From: Negadavirga shengliensis
GTDB lineage: Bacteria; Bacteroidota; Bacteroidia; Cytophagales; Cyclobacteriaceae
Direction: 5' to 3'
Assembly: GCF_042652345.1 (NCBI RefSeq)
Contig: NZ_JBHSJJ010000015.1
Span: 62,001-126,000, forward strand
Length of the DNA: 64,000 nucleotides
In this document: piece by piece, positions 33,147-42,337 of the stretch
Position numbering within the stretch: position 1 is the stretch's first letter
How the letters are laid out: the number at the start of each line of letters is the position of its first letter
Notes under the pieces: model-generated
Told to the model about the DNA's origin: nothing
The model's input: only the letters and a program-made list of their open reading frames with translations
The model's database searches: none
Position numbers and translations under genes: made by a program

Positions 33147-35510
33147 TCATTTTTTTTGCATGGCGCTGCGCCAATCTTTATTGAGTTCAGGCAGCGTTAA
33201 CGCCGTCCTTCGGTTTATATGGTGCATTTCCGGAGAACACGGGCTTTCTTTACAATCGTAAATGGGTTTGCTTTTACCAAAATAGTCATACACCAACCGG
33301 TCAGAAGCAATGCCTCTGCCTTCCAGGTATTCTTTTACGACCAAAGCCCTTCTTTCGGAAAGCCTTATATTGTAGTCCTCAGAGCCTCTGATATCGGTAT
33401 GACCTTCGATAGAAAGCCCTTCGATTGGCATATGATTCAGCATCAATATTGCCTTTTCCAGTGTCTTCATTGCCGCCAGATTGAGGTCAGATTTATCAAA
33501 GTCAAAGTGCACCATGGGCATCTCTCTGGTGATAAGGATATTGCTTATTTCACAAAGGTCCGTACCTTCCAATTCACCAGGCCATTCATAGGCCTTCCCT
33601 TCATCGGGAAAGGCCAGCAAAAGCAATTCACTTCTACGGTTAAGCTGATGCAATGACTCAGAACAGGGCACCCCATCGCCACAATCGTTTATCAGTTGCC
33701 TTTCTCCAAACCACTCGGATTTTACCCTTGACCGGGCAATTCCAAACTGCCCCAGGTAATCCCTGACAGCATCGGCCCTTTTCTCGCTTAACGTTTCATT
33801 ATAGGCATGACTTGCTCTGGAGTCGGTATGGGAGCGGACGGTAATGTCCAAAAAAGAAAACGATTTGAGTAGCTCAGCAACTTTGTCCAAAATTTGCCCG
33901 GCATCTCCACGAATTACCGCCTGGTCCAAATCGTAATAAACCAGGTCCACGTATACCGAAGTGTTGTATGGGATTTTAACCAGCTGATATGTTTTCGTGA
34001 TCCGGTCTCCCACCATTTGCTTGGTGGTAAGTCCATCATCCTTGACCGTGAAATATCCCTGTTTCTTAACAAGCACCTGGTAATCCATGTCCGGCCTTAA
34101 TTCCGCATGGAAATTGGCCTCGTCCTCTTTTTTGACAGAAACGTTGGTTTGTTTCTCACTTTCCTGAAGCATAAAATCCACGTCCCCTTTTATCGGTTCC
34201 CCATCACAATCCACCACCAAGGCCTGAAATCGCAGGCCGATATTTTCTGCTTTGAAGATATCATCCAGCCCCAGGCTTTCGGGTCTGTTGGATGCCAGGA
34301 GAATGCCTTCGTCTGAAATGCTGATTCCGAAGTCATCCTGAGGTGAATTATAAGGGACTCCCATGTTTTTAGGATGCCCTATTTTATCTTCCTTTATATC
34401 CGCGACAAACAAGTCCAGTCCGCCCAATCCAATATGCCCATCAGATGAAAAATAAAACCTCCCGTCGTGAACATAAGGATCCCGCTCATTTCCGGCGGTA
34501 TTGATGGACGAACCCATATTGACAGGTTGACCGAAATTAAAATCACGGTCATATTCCATCACATATAAGTCATAGCCCCCGAAGCCCCCCGGCATATCCG
34601 ACGCAAAGTACAAGCGTCTGTTGGCTTCGTCTACAAACGGCGTTTTCACACCATACTCCAGGGCATTGTTGATAGGGAGGGGTTTAAAATCAACAGCATT
34701 TCCTGCTTCATCCAATCTGCTAAAAAAGATTTCCGGCTGGACTTCATAGTTTTTGGGCCTTTTTATCTTTCTGGTCGCCGTATAAAAAACAACGGCTTGA
34801 TCCTTTAAAAAATAAGGATCTGCAAGGTGAAAGACTTCAGGAACAGGAACATTAAAAGAGGTAATCTCCCCATCCTGATCCATTTTATACACCCCCAAAA
34901 AATCCCTCCCTGTCCAATCGGATTTTTTGTCATAATATCTATAACTCTTGTCTATCCTTACCGCCGGCTTGTTCCTGTCAAAAACCTCACCCCTATCAGA
35001 CGAAAAATATACATTCCCCCTGCTGTCCTTTGTCCATCCAAATTCCGTACTGGAACTGTTGACCTCATCCAGGCTGTTGAGAACCGTACGGTCTTGCTGA
35101 CCATACCAATGGAGAAGAGAGTCTATGTACAGATTGCTTATCATCCCGGACCCGGTTGCTCTCAGGGAATCCAAAGCACGCATTACCTCGGTAGTTTCTC
35201 CAGCTTGATTAGCCGCAGCAATATAGTGCTGCCAATCCTCCCTCCCCGCCTGATCAAATCCAATCGCCTTTTTCCAAAATTCATGGGTCCTTTCATAATT
35301 CCGTAGGTAAGCATAAGCGCGTGCAGCTCCTTTTGCCGCTCTATAAGAAGGTTTTCTGTCGAAGGCTTTTTCATATTCTTTGGCTGCCTCATAATAATTG
35401 GATTCATCCGCCTTCTTGTCCGCGTATCGCAGCAATGTGTTTTGGCCCTGGACCATCAATACATTGCCGCTTAGCATCAGACAGAGCACAATTGTATAAA
35501 TCTTCTTCAT
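33147..35510 (-). CDS. OmpA family protein with TPR, WD40-like beta-propeller and two OmpA domains
   Basis: Periplasmic/outer-membrane protein of 787 residues from MKKIYTIVLCL (signal ending MVQGQN). TPR-like helices at about 25-130 (YYEAAKEYEKAFDRKP) precede a PD40-type propeller at about 150-390 (GNVYFSSDRGE, RLYFASDMPGGFGGYDLY, GRFYFSSDGHIGLGGLDLF). A small carboxypeptidase-like region follows, then two OmpA C-terminal peptidoglycan-binding domains at about 515-630 (DITVRSHTDSRA) and 655-775 (GLSIEGHTDIRG). Most relatives have only one OmpA domain. The upstream partner, a PorP/SprF-like gene, ends 2 bases before this start, so the two are co-translated. Such pairs belong to T9SS/gliding loci. 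Confidence 0.88.
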   Translation of the reverse strand: MKKIYTIVLCLMLSGNVLMVQGQNTLLRYADKKADESNYYEAAKEYEKAFDRKPSYRAAKGAARAYAYLRNYERTHEFWKKAIGFDQAGREDWQHYIAAANQAGETTEVMRALDSLRATGSGMISNLYIDSLLHWYGQQDRTVLNSLDEVNSSSTEFGWTKDSRGNVYFSSDRGEVFDRNKPAVRIDKSYRYYDKKSDWTGRDFLGVYKMDQDGEITSFNVPVPEVFHLADPYFLKDQAVVFYTATRKIKRPKNYEVQPEIFFSRLDEAGNAVDFKPLPINNALEYGVKTPFVDEANRRLYFASDMPGGFGGYDLYVMEYDRDFNFGQPVNMGSSINTAGNERDPYVHDGRFYFSSDGHIGLGGLDLFVADIKEDKIGHPKNMGVPYNSPQDDFGISISDEGILLASNRPESLGLDDIFKAENIGLRFQALVVDCDGEPIKGDVDFMLQESEKQTNVSVKKEDEANFHAELRPDMDYQVLVKKQGYFTVKDDGLTTKQMVGDRITKTYQLVKIPYNTSVYVDLVYYDLDQAVIRGDAGQILDKVAELLKSFSFLDITVRSHTDSRASHAYNETLSEKRADAVRDYLGQFGIARSRVKSEWFGERQLINDCGDGVPCSESLHQLNRRSELLLLAFPDEGKAYEWPGELEGTDLCEISNILITREMPMVHFDFDKSDLNLAAMKTLEKAILMLNHMPIEGLSIEGHTDIRGSEDYNIRLSERRALVVKEYLEGRGIASDRLVYDYFGKSKPIYDCKESPCSPEMHHINRRTALTLPELNKDWRSAMQKK

Positions 35511-35512
35511 CT

Positions 35513-36484
35513 TTAGAACCATCTTGGATTTTTCATATTTACTTTTCTTGGTGAGATATAATACCCCACCGAAATTTCATGAGAGCTGTTCCGGAGACCG
35601 CTTAAGGCATTGGTCTGAACATCATAAGCATACCCCAGCCTCAGGTTATCTGTAGCGAATAATTCCAAAATCATGGCGACCGCATTTCTTGCCGATAACT
35701 CCTGGGGGGCAAAATCCTGACCTAAACTGAAATTTGTCCGGTAAGAGGCTCCCGCCCATAGTCTCTCCATAAAAAGGAACATCCCATTGAGGTCCACACT
35801 GGTGGGACCGCTTCTCGCGTCCCTTATTAAAAAGGAAGGTTTAAACTGCACCTGGTCAGATAAAGGGACCAATCCTCCCACTGTCAGATAATAATGAAGA
35901 TGATGGTAGGCCAGCGCCACGGCTTCTTTTTCCAGTTGCTTTTTGCCTATCATGTTAAAGGCACTGAAGCCGGCATAAAACCCCGGGGTATGAAAAAAAA
36001 TACCTGTGTTAAGGTTGGGCGTAAAAAGGTTGATCCTACCCTCGGGGATATCCGGATCATCAAAATCATTAGGGTTCAGCATAGACCCGTCGATGGCATA
36101 TTCCGACACACCTGCACTGGCTCCAAATCCCAAAAAAGAGGCCTGTCCCGTTTGTATCCTGTAGGCATAGGTCAGCAAGCCGGTATTTATTTTAGAAGGC
36201 CCCGCTTCATCAGAAAAAATAGAAGCCCCAAAACCCATCAAACCCTCATTGGCGCTGAAATCCGCCGTCACGGTAAAGGTAGTTGGGGCTCCCGGAACAT
36301 TGGCCCACTGACTCCTGTAAGTCGACTGTAGGTAATGTTCTCCTTTGTATCCCGCATATCCAGGATTGATATGCAGACCATTAAACATATACTGACTAAA
36401 CTGGGGCAATTGTTGGGCCCAAGCCCCGCCCATTCCCACAAAGAAAAGCAGCAAAAAACCAATTAATCTAAAAATATTTTTCAT
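35513..36484 (-). CDS. PorP/SprF family type IX secretion membrane protein
   Basis: A 323-residue exported outer-membrane barrel. Signal peptide ends GGAWAQ; the mature start QLPQFSQYMFNGLHINPGYAG is the family hallmark and is split here as QFSQYMFN and NPGYAG. The rest is a series of beta strands up to an aromatic C-terminus. PorP and SprF act with type IX secretion, often with one particular secreted substrate. Its neighbours are a large protein with a T9SS sorting domain (upstream, 62 bases) and an OmpA protein (downstream), a typical substrate-secretion-anchor set. Confidence 0.93.
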   Translation of the reverse strand: MKNIFRLIGFLLLFFVGMGGAWAQQLPQFSQYMFNGLHINPGYAGYKGEHYLQSTYRSQWANVPGAPTTFTVTADFSANEGLMGFGASIFSDEAGPSKINTGLLTYAYRIQTGQASFLGFGASAGVSEYAIDGSMLNPNDFDDPDIPEGRINLFTPNLNTGIFFHTPGFYAGFSAFNMIGKKQLEKEAVALAYHHLHYYLTVGGLVPLSDQVQFKPSFLIRDARSGPTSVDLNGMFLFMERLWAGASYRTNFSLGQDFAPQELSARNAVAMILELFATDNLRLGYAYDVQTNALSGLRNSSHEISVGYYISPRKVNMKNPRWF

Positions 36485-36546
36485 CGATCATCTAATTTTA
36501 TGTTCTATACAAGCACGGTTAGCTCCAATCCAGGGCATCAAAAATT

Positions 36547-39498
36547 TCATTTGATCACCTGTACCCACCCCTTATATACCTGTTCTTTACCCTGGCTATC
36601 TGTAATGACCAGCACGTAGTAATAAGGTCCTCCATTTAATCCAGGTGCATTCCAGTCATTTTGGTAATTGTCCGATTCATAAACATGATCGCCATTTCTA
36701 TTAAGAATGGTGAGTTTGTTACCGGCAAACTGCTGGATACCCTTGATCTCAAAAGTGTCGTTTTTCCCATCCGTTCTGCCAGGCGTAATCACATTGGGGA
36801 TAAAAAACTGCTTTATCTGGTTGTGATCCACTGCCTCTAAATCAGGAGATATTATCCCCTGGTCATCGGGAACGGACACCGTCACCTTATTCATGACAGG
36901 CCCGGTCCCAATGGCCTGGACCTTTATGGTGAACGTCAGTACCGCCCCGGCCGGGACTGTTGGGACAGTCCACGAAATGACATTGCCGCTAACCTGGACC
37001 TCTCCAGCAAAATCCGAAGAGGAAAATCCCAGATAGGTAACCAAATCGGGCAATACGTCCACCAGGGTCACCTCTTCAGCATCCGTCGAACCTTCATTGG
37101 TAAGTGTTATTTCATATTCGAATTCATTTCCTTCATAAATATCCTTACCAAATGACGTCTTGCTCACTTTTAAATCGACAGGCTTAGGCAAGATGTTCAC
37201 CGGAGGAGCAGCTACTTCATCCTCATATTCTCCAACAGAAACGGTTGCCGTATTGATCACCTCTCCTGTTGCCACAGCAATGGCCTCAATGGAAATGACT
37301 GCCTTTTCTCCTGAAGGTATGCTTGCAATTCTCCAGACACTCCCTTCTTCGGGAGATGGATTGGCCGACAAATACATCAATTGCGCCGGAAGTATATCTT
37401 CCACCATCACGTCAAAAAGGTCAAATTCACTGTTATTGACCAATTCGATGCTGTACGTGAGCATTTCGCCCATAACGACCGTTGCCGCGTCTGCTGTTTT
37501 TGCCAGGTCCAATAAAATAGGTCTGACGGTAATGGTCACCTTGGCCTGGTCACAAAACCGTCTGTCGGAATGATCACAGATTTCGTACACAAAGGCGTCC
37601 TCTCCACTAAAGTTGACACCGGGTGTATAGGTAATACTGCCATCGGAGTTGATTTTAACTGTCCCCTGTTGCGGCTGTTCAACTATTGTCAGGGTCCCGG
37701 CATCAAGTTCTCCGGGATTAACAAAGTCATTGAGCAGCACATTGATTACTACCGCTTTGTTTTGATTGGTGATGACATCATCGTCGTTTGCCTCTATATG
37801 CAAATCGGCTATAATGAACTTTATTTCGGCTTGATCCTTATTTTCCGGATTTATAGACTCGCTGATTTCATATACCAATACATATTCACCGGGTTCCAGA
37901 TCCGCAGGAATGATAAGGTCCCCTTCTTCGGTTATTTCAACTCCCGAGAGCCCTGCATTGTCTATCAATTCTACCAGTACCATTTCAGGTTCCAAAGGTG
38001 CACCATTCCACCGGTCATTTTCCAACACATTGCCGATAACACCTCCGCGACGCGATGGAACGGTTCCGAAATCATCATCCACCGCTTCCAATACAGTTAC
38101 TTCCACATACACCTTCACCGTGGCCCGATCACACTTGGTGGCGTCCTCTCTGTCACATATCTGATAGATCAATTCGTAGGTTCCACTTGATGTGCCGCTG
38201 GCAATATCCACCGAACCATCATCATTTAAGGTCAATACCCCACCTGTGTTATTTTCTACCTCAGTTAATATGATATCCTCCAATGCCACAGAAAGTCCAT
38301 TAAGAAGGTCATTGTCCAAGACATTCAGTAGGTTTTCCTTGCCAAAACTGTCTTCAACGGTGCCAAAATCGTCAATAGCTTCCGGGACATAATCGATTAC
38401 CTCTATCCTTACCTCCGCGGTAGAAGTCTCTCCAAGTGGGGTACTGATTTGATAAGTAAGGGTATAAATTCCTGCCGGCGTATTAGGAGGAACATCCACG
38501 GTGCCGTCCGGATGAAGCACCACCGTGTTGTCAGGAAACGGCTTAAGTACTGTCATGGAAACGTCGATGGGGTTCAAGGGGAAACCATTGAGTTCATCAT
38601 TTTCAAAAATATTAACTACAGCTTCGCCTCCCGTCTTGCTGTTGACCCTTTCGGCAAAATCCGGTGCGGCAAAAATTTCATTGACGAAAAAAACCAGTTT
38701 TCCATCAGGCTCATTCACGCTGATTACCCGTATGCCGTGGATAGGCTCTTTAGCTTCGAAAATTATGGGAGAAAAAAGCACCAGCCATTGGGTCTGGCCA
38801 GGAACGTCAATCATATGATTGACACCTGAATTCCACTGCCAACCCCGGACCTGCACGGTCTTGGTCCCGGATATGGGCTCTCCGTTTTTACCCAGGGCAA
38901 TAAAATCGGTGGCTGAGTTACCAAAACGTTCTGTATACAATAAATACCCGGATGAAATAATTTGATCTGAATAGAAAAAATCCACAAACTGCTCCCCATT
39001 TGGAATGGAAGGCTGTCCGCCAATACTCCAGTATGACCTCAAATCCGGCGTAGATACCACCTCCCGGAGACTTTGTAAAAAGTCAGGACTCCTATGACTT
39101 ACAAATGGGCGGTCATCTGACCGGATAATTTCCACAGCGTTTGACCTGATTTCATCTGACCCCAGCAAAGGATGTGGGTTGGCAACTTCCGGTTGCCTCG
39201 TCGTAGCGTATATCGACTTCCCATCTTCCAATTTCAATGACTTAATCAAGACGGGCACATCTATGGGTTCCGGGTTCTCATTACCGGAAGGCGAGGTCTG
39301 AACAATTTCATTACCATTAACCGAAAGGACAACCTCGGAAATCACTACATTGTTCTGATCACCGGTCACAGTAACCGTCTGCGCGTAAACATTCGGATTG
39401 CAAAGAAATCCCAGCAATACCAAAAAGAACAAAAGCCTACGCCTTTTGTCTAAAATCCGATTTAAGCGGTCATTGTAAACATTTCCTTCCATAACCAA
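36547..39498 (-). CDS. Giant surface protein with DUF11 repeats and T9SS type B C-terminal domain
   Basis: A 983-residue secreted protein, with a signal segment at about 20-39 after a basic region (DKRRRLLFFLVLLGF). Residues 280-560 hold at least three Ig/cadherin-like repeats of about 90 residues with recurring NVLDNDLLNG-type motifs, followed by one like Big_9 at about 565-660 (QGTVKINSDGSITYTPG). Two DUF11 repeats lie at about 659-770 and 773-890 (LDLAKTAD, VDLKVSKTS). The last 85 residues are the gliding-motility type sorting domain (FFIPNVITPGRTDGKND to VYKGWVQVIK). It is probably exported by T9SS and attached to the surface, as an adhesin. It is the first gene of a three-gene set with PorP/SprF and OmpA. 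Confidence 0.88.
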   Translation of the reverse strand: MVMEGNVYNDRLNRILDKRRRLLFFLVLLGFLCNPNVYAQTVTVTGDQNNVVISEVVLSVNGNEIVQTSPSGNENPEPIDVPVLIKSLKLEDGKSIYATTRQPEVANPHPLLGSDEIRSNAVEIIRSDDRPFVSHRSPDFLQSLREVVSTPDLRSYWSIGGQPSIPNGEQFVDFFYSDQIISSGYLLYTERFGNSATDFIALGKNGEPISGTKTVQVRGWQWNSGVNHMIDVPGQTQWLVLFSPIIFEAKEPIHGIRVISVNEPDGKLVFFVNEIFAAPDFAERVNSKTGGEAVVNIFENDELNGFPLNPIDVSMTVLKPFPDNTVVLHPDGTVDVPPNTPAGIYTLTYQISTPLGETSTAEVRIEVIDYVPEAIDDFGTVEDSFGKENLLNVLDNDLLNGLSVALEDIILTEVENNTGGVLTLNDDGSVDIASGTSSGTYELIYQICDREDATKCDRATVKVYVEVTVLEAVDDDFGTVPSRRGGVIGNVLENDRWNGAPLEPEMVLVELIDNAGLSGVEITEEGDLIIPADLEPGEYVLVYEISESINPENKDQAEIKFIIADLHIEANDDDVITNQNKAVVINVLLNDFVNPGELDAGTLTIVEQPQQGTVKINSDGSITYTPGVNFSGEDAFVYEICDHSDRRFCDQAKVTITVRPILLDLAKTADAATVVMGEMLTYSIELVNNSEFDLFDVMVEDILPAQLMYLSANPSPEEGSVWRIASIPSGEKAVISIEAIAVATGEVINTATVSVGEYEDEVAAPPVNILPKPVDLKVSKTSFGKDIYEGNEFEYEITLTNEGSTDAEEVTLVDVLPDLVTYLGFSSSDFAGEVQVSGNVISWTVPTVPAGAVLTFTIKVQAIGTGPVMNKVTVSVPDDQGIISPDLEAVDHNQIKQFFIPNVITPGRTDGKNDTFEIKGIQQFAGNKLTILNRNGDHVYESDNYQNDWNAPGLNGGPYYYVLVITDSQGKEQVYKGWVQVIK

Positions 39499-39841
39499 TC
39501 ATTAAAAACTTTAACACTCTATTTTTGACTAAAAACAAATAATTATTCTACAAATACGGGATATATGAATTATACACTTTGTTTATAGAAATGAAAAACA
39601 AACCATCCTTTCATATCCAACGTGGTAAAAAAATATGTTTTCACCCCGTGTAACTCCTTTTTCTCTTATATTCTCATCTTCAAAAAGTAGCGGATAACAG
39701 GGCCTTCTCACCAACATTCAAGCCCTGTTATCCTAAAAAATTCGGACTAACCCCTCTTCCTACCTCTTATTTTTTCCGATACGCTTCGCCTCTTTCCCTA
39801 CCTCAAAAAATTTTCCATACCAAAAAATCCAACTAACCAAT
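39499..39841. other. Intergenic region before the giant surface protein
   Basis: 343 bases with no gene. They are AT-rich, with the terminator-like hairpin at 39692-39733. The promoter for the three-gene surface set should be between 39499 and 39690, but no exact TAnnTTTG box was found. Confidence 0.5.
39692..39733 (-). terminator. Hairpin after the LruC gene
   Basis: GGATAACAGGGC (39692-39703) pairs perfectly with GCCCTGTTATCC (39722-39733), a 12-bp stem with an 18-base loop. It is about 110 bases after the LruC stop. On the minus strand the tail is GCTACTTTTTG, a modest T run. Confidence 0.6.
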
Positions 39842-41359
39842 CTATTGGGCATTAAGCAACACCCCATTATCCCGGTGTCCAGGTAAATCCAGATACCAAT
39901 CCGCATACATCGAACCGCCGGAAACAACCCAGTCAAAGAATTTCCTGTATCCTTGTGTAACATCCACTTTATCAACCATATAAGGGATGCTTTCTGATAT
40001 ATTCATTGCCCATGGCAAATTGGTTTCTTTACTCTTATAATAACTGTTAGAAACACCTGATTGAGAACCATCGTCTTTTGTACCCATCAAGCTTTTATCA
40101 GCCAAGGCTGTAGGCGTTTTGCCCGGCAAATGCACTTCCAGTTGCCTATTTTGGTTACTGATCAGAAAGGGATTAAAGTTACCCATACCCACTTCTGCCA
40201 AGCTGGTAGCTCCTCCTATTGCTGCCTGGCCGTCTTTTTTAAGCGTAAGGATCACTGTCTGTGTGACAGGCTTCTGCAATGGGAAATTGGGGTCTGTATT
40301 GATTCCGATAGAGCCTCCCCCGGGATGGGTAAGTACGTTATGGGCATCGTCATAAGGAATAAAGGTCACGTACTCCGTCCCGGCTTCAAGCCCATTCGGC
40401 GCAAATACATGGATGCTCTCCGTTTTTATTTTGGTGCCCTCCACTGCAATTATCCTGTCAGGTGCCAGTCCGGTAAATTCTATACCAAAGCCGTTTCGGA
40501 ACCCCGCGCCAGCTGCCCTTGTCTTCAACTCAGTGATAACTTCTACCACTTCGCCGTCTGCATCGGTCACTCTATTGATCCGGTAATCCACCACCAGATC
40601 GTTGAAATCGTAATCTCCTAATGCGGGCCACAAATCCTCAAACATCAATGTCCCGAAGTTTTTGGAGGGGAAATAATTATTGTACGCCCTAAAAGGATCA
40701 TTCGGATAATCATCTTCCTCATCCGGAACCCCATCGCCGTCGCTGTCGACTTCGTCAATTAAAGGAAAGCAGTTTTTTGAGGGGTCAACATTGTACTTTC
40801 CTGGGATGACCCAATCATCCAAGCCTATCCTGGCGCTCCCCCCGGTTCCTGTAAAACTGATGAGGATCTTATGAGGCTGACCGATTACCGCTGCCGGTAC
40901 TGCCACGCTCACATTATGTACAGATGTCTGATTATTTATCGGGTTGGGAAAATCAAAACGGGCGAACTCCACCGCATTTCCCTCGCCGGTACCGCCGTTG
41001 CTTCCATTAAAAGTTACATACTGAAAGACAACCGCCCTGTTTCCACCTGAATTGCCATCAAGCCTGGTCTTAACAGTGATGTTTCCTGCTTCTGGATTTA
41101 GCCATGGGGATTTGATCCACACAGCTGTTGCTGATTCACTGACAACAGGATTTGTCCTGAAACTGAAAGACCCTGATACCAACGTGGATGCTTCACCGCT
41201 GACAGTCACCCCGTTCATCGACCAACAACTGGCGAGATAAAGGTTTCTGTCTCCTAATTCCGCGTCGTTTCGGACCATGTTTTGGGCATTGGATGAAACA
41301 ATCCCTAAACCTATAAACACTATAACCAATATATTTCTCATAAACCGTTTCAAAATCAT
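39842..41359 (-). CDS. LruC domain-containing secreted protein
   Basis: A 505-residue exported protein with a signal peptide (about 1-25, IGLGIVSSNAQN). The N-terminal half is a beta-rich binding-like domain with AVWIKSPWLNPEAGN and a GTGGSARIGLDDW stretch. A calcium-binding, thrombospondin-3-like loop DSDGDGVPDEEDDYPNDP lies near 203-220. It leads into the LruC domain (YFPSKNFGTLMFEDLWP, DYDFNDLVVDYRI), first described in Leptospira and frequent in Bacteroidota. The start overlaps the stop of the upstream lipoprotein gene (TAATG), so the two are translationally coupled. No T9SS sorting domain is seen, so surface display is uncertain. Confidence 0.87.
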   Translation of the reverse strand: MILKRFMRNILVIVFIGLGIVSSNAQNMVRNDAELGDRNLYLASCWSMNGVTVSGEASTLVSGSFSFRTNPVVSESATAVWIKSPWLNPEAGNITVKTRLDGNSGGNRAVVFQYVTFNGSNGGTGEGNAVEFARFDFPNPINNQTSVHNVSVAVPAAVIGQPHKILISFTGTGGSARIGLDDWVIPGKYNVDPSKNCFPLIDEVDSDGDGVPDEEDDYPNDPFRAYNNYFPSKNFGTLMFEDLWPALGDYDFNDLVVDYRINRVTDADGEVVEVITELKTRAAGAGFRNGFGIEFTGLAPDRIIAVEGTKIKTESIHVFAPNGLEAGTEYVTFIPYDDAHNVLTHPGGGSIGINTDPNFPLQKPVTQTVILTLKKDGQAAIGGATSLAEVGMGNFNPFLISNQNRQLEVHLPGKTPTALADKSLMGTKDDGSQSGVSNSYYKSKETNLPWAMNISESIPYMVDKVDVTQGYRKFFDWVVSGGSMYADWYLDLPGHRDNGVLLNAQ

Positions 41360-41775
41360 TATTCTAGGTCACCGTTATCATTATCCACTGAAAAACCGAA
41401 GGAAACTTTAGAGCCGGCTATTTCTTCTTTTAGGTCCACATTTCCATACCGCATTGTAATCTGGTGAACATGGTTAGGCAACTCAAATTCCATTACAAAA
41501 TCCTCGCTCATGGAATGGGTGCCTGAATAAAACACTGTCCCGTCCTCCGAAAGCAAAGAAAGCCTCCTCTTCACACCAAGATCTATGGATAAACCCGTGA
41601 CGGTTACCTCTACTTCCCGTGAAGTTTTCCAGTCAAAATTGCTATTGGCATGCAATCCTTCCACAGGCGTAGTTAGTTGTGGCCCCTTTTCTCCCATCTC
41701 ATTCAGGCAGGAAGTAAGGAGAAACAACACCAAAAGGGCCAAGCTATTTATCATTTTATACCCTTTCAAATTCAT
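41359..41775 (-). CDS. Small lipoprotein upstream of LruC gene
   Basis: From MNLKGYKMINSL it has 138 residues with a lipoprotein signal and lipobox (VLFLLTSC), then a mature part of about 115 residues with beta-strand character (VTVTGLSIDLGVKRRLSLL, FVMEFELPNH). No known family recognised. Other in-frame ATGs at 41754, 41787 and 41859 are possible; 41775 gives the most ordinary signal length. The TAA stop overlaps the ATG of the LruC gene by one base. Proteins with this position in Bacteroidota may be partners of the LruC protein (inference). Confidence 0.7.
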   Translation of the reverse strand: MNLKGYKMINSLALLVLFLLTSCLNEMGEKGPQLTTPVEGLHANSNFDWKTSREVEVTVTGLSIDLGVKRRLSLLSEDGTVFYSGTHSMSEDFVMEFELPNHVHQITMRYGNVDLKEEIAGSKVSFGFSVDNDNGDLE

Positions 41776-42337
41776 AACTTTCCTCATTGCTGTTTTAATT
41801 ATCATGATACTAATTTCATATATTTTTTTCCCGGGCAGGAAATTATTCGATGAACACACACAATCTAAAGGTCAAATACATTTTTTTAGGGTTGAAATTC
41901 ATAAAACAAGTACCAAAATTATTCAGGTGTTTATACCGTACAACACGTAAAAATTAGAATAATATAAATTACAATTAAAACTCAGCGATAGTAAATTTCC
42001 AAATTTTAACATATACTAAAATTTAATATCGAAACAAGTTAGGTAAAGTATTCTGCATTTCACCCCTACATAAAAGCATTTTATAGCTAAACTAGGGGTT
42101 TCTTAATATGATAACCGACACTGGATCAGCGCATTTATGCTGACGGCATAATAATTCCCTGAAAAAAAAACAGATCCACACAGAAAATACGGCTCAAAAT
42201 CCTGCTGCCTTCCGCTTTGTCCTTTCCGACCAAACTTACCTTTTTAACCATAGCCCCCAATCCAGCTTTGAAAATGAAACGTGGCCAAACAATCCCTTAA
42301 AAATTTACTATCTTCGCGTACTTAACTATAAAATCGG
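41776..42337. other. Divergent intergenic region, lipoprotein to sugar dehydrogenase
   Basis: About 560 bases with no gene seen; both flanking genes are read outward from it. A near -7 box TATCTTCG at about 42309-42316 lies just before the dehydrogenase start. The left half is very AT-rich and may carry the surface-operon promoter. Confidence 0.45.
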
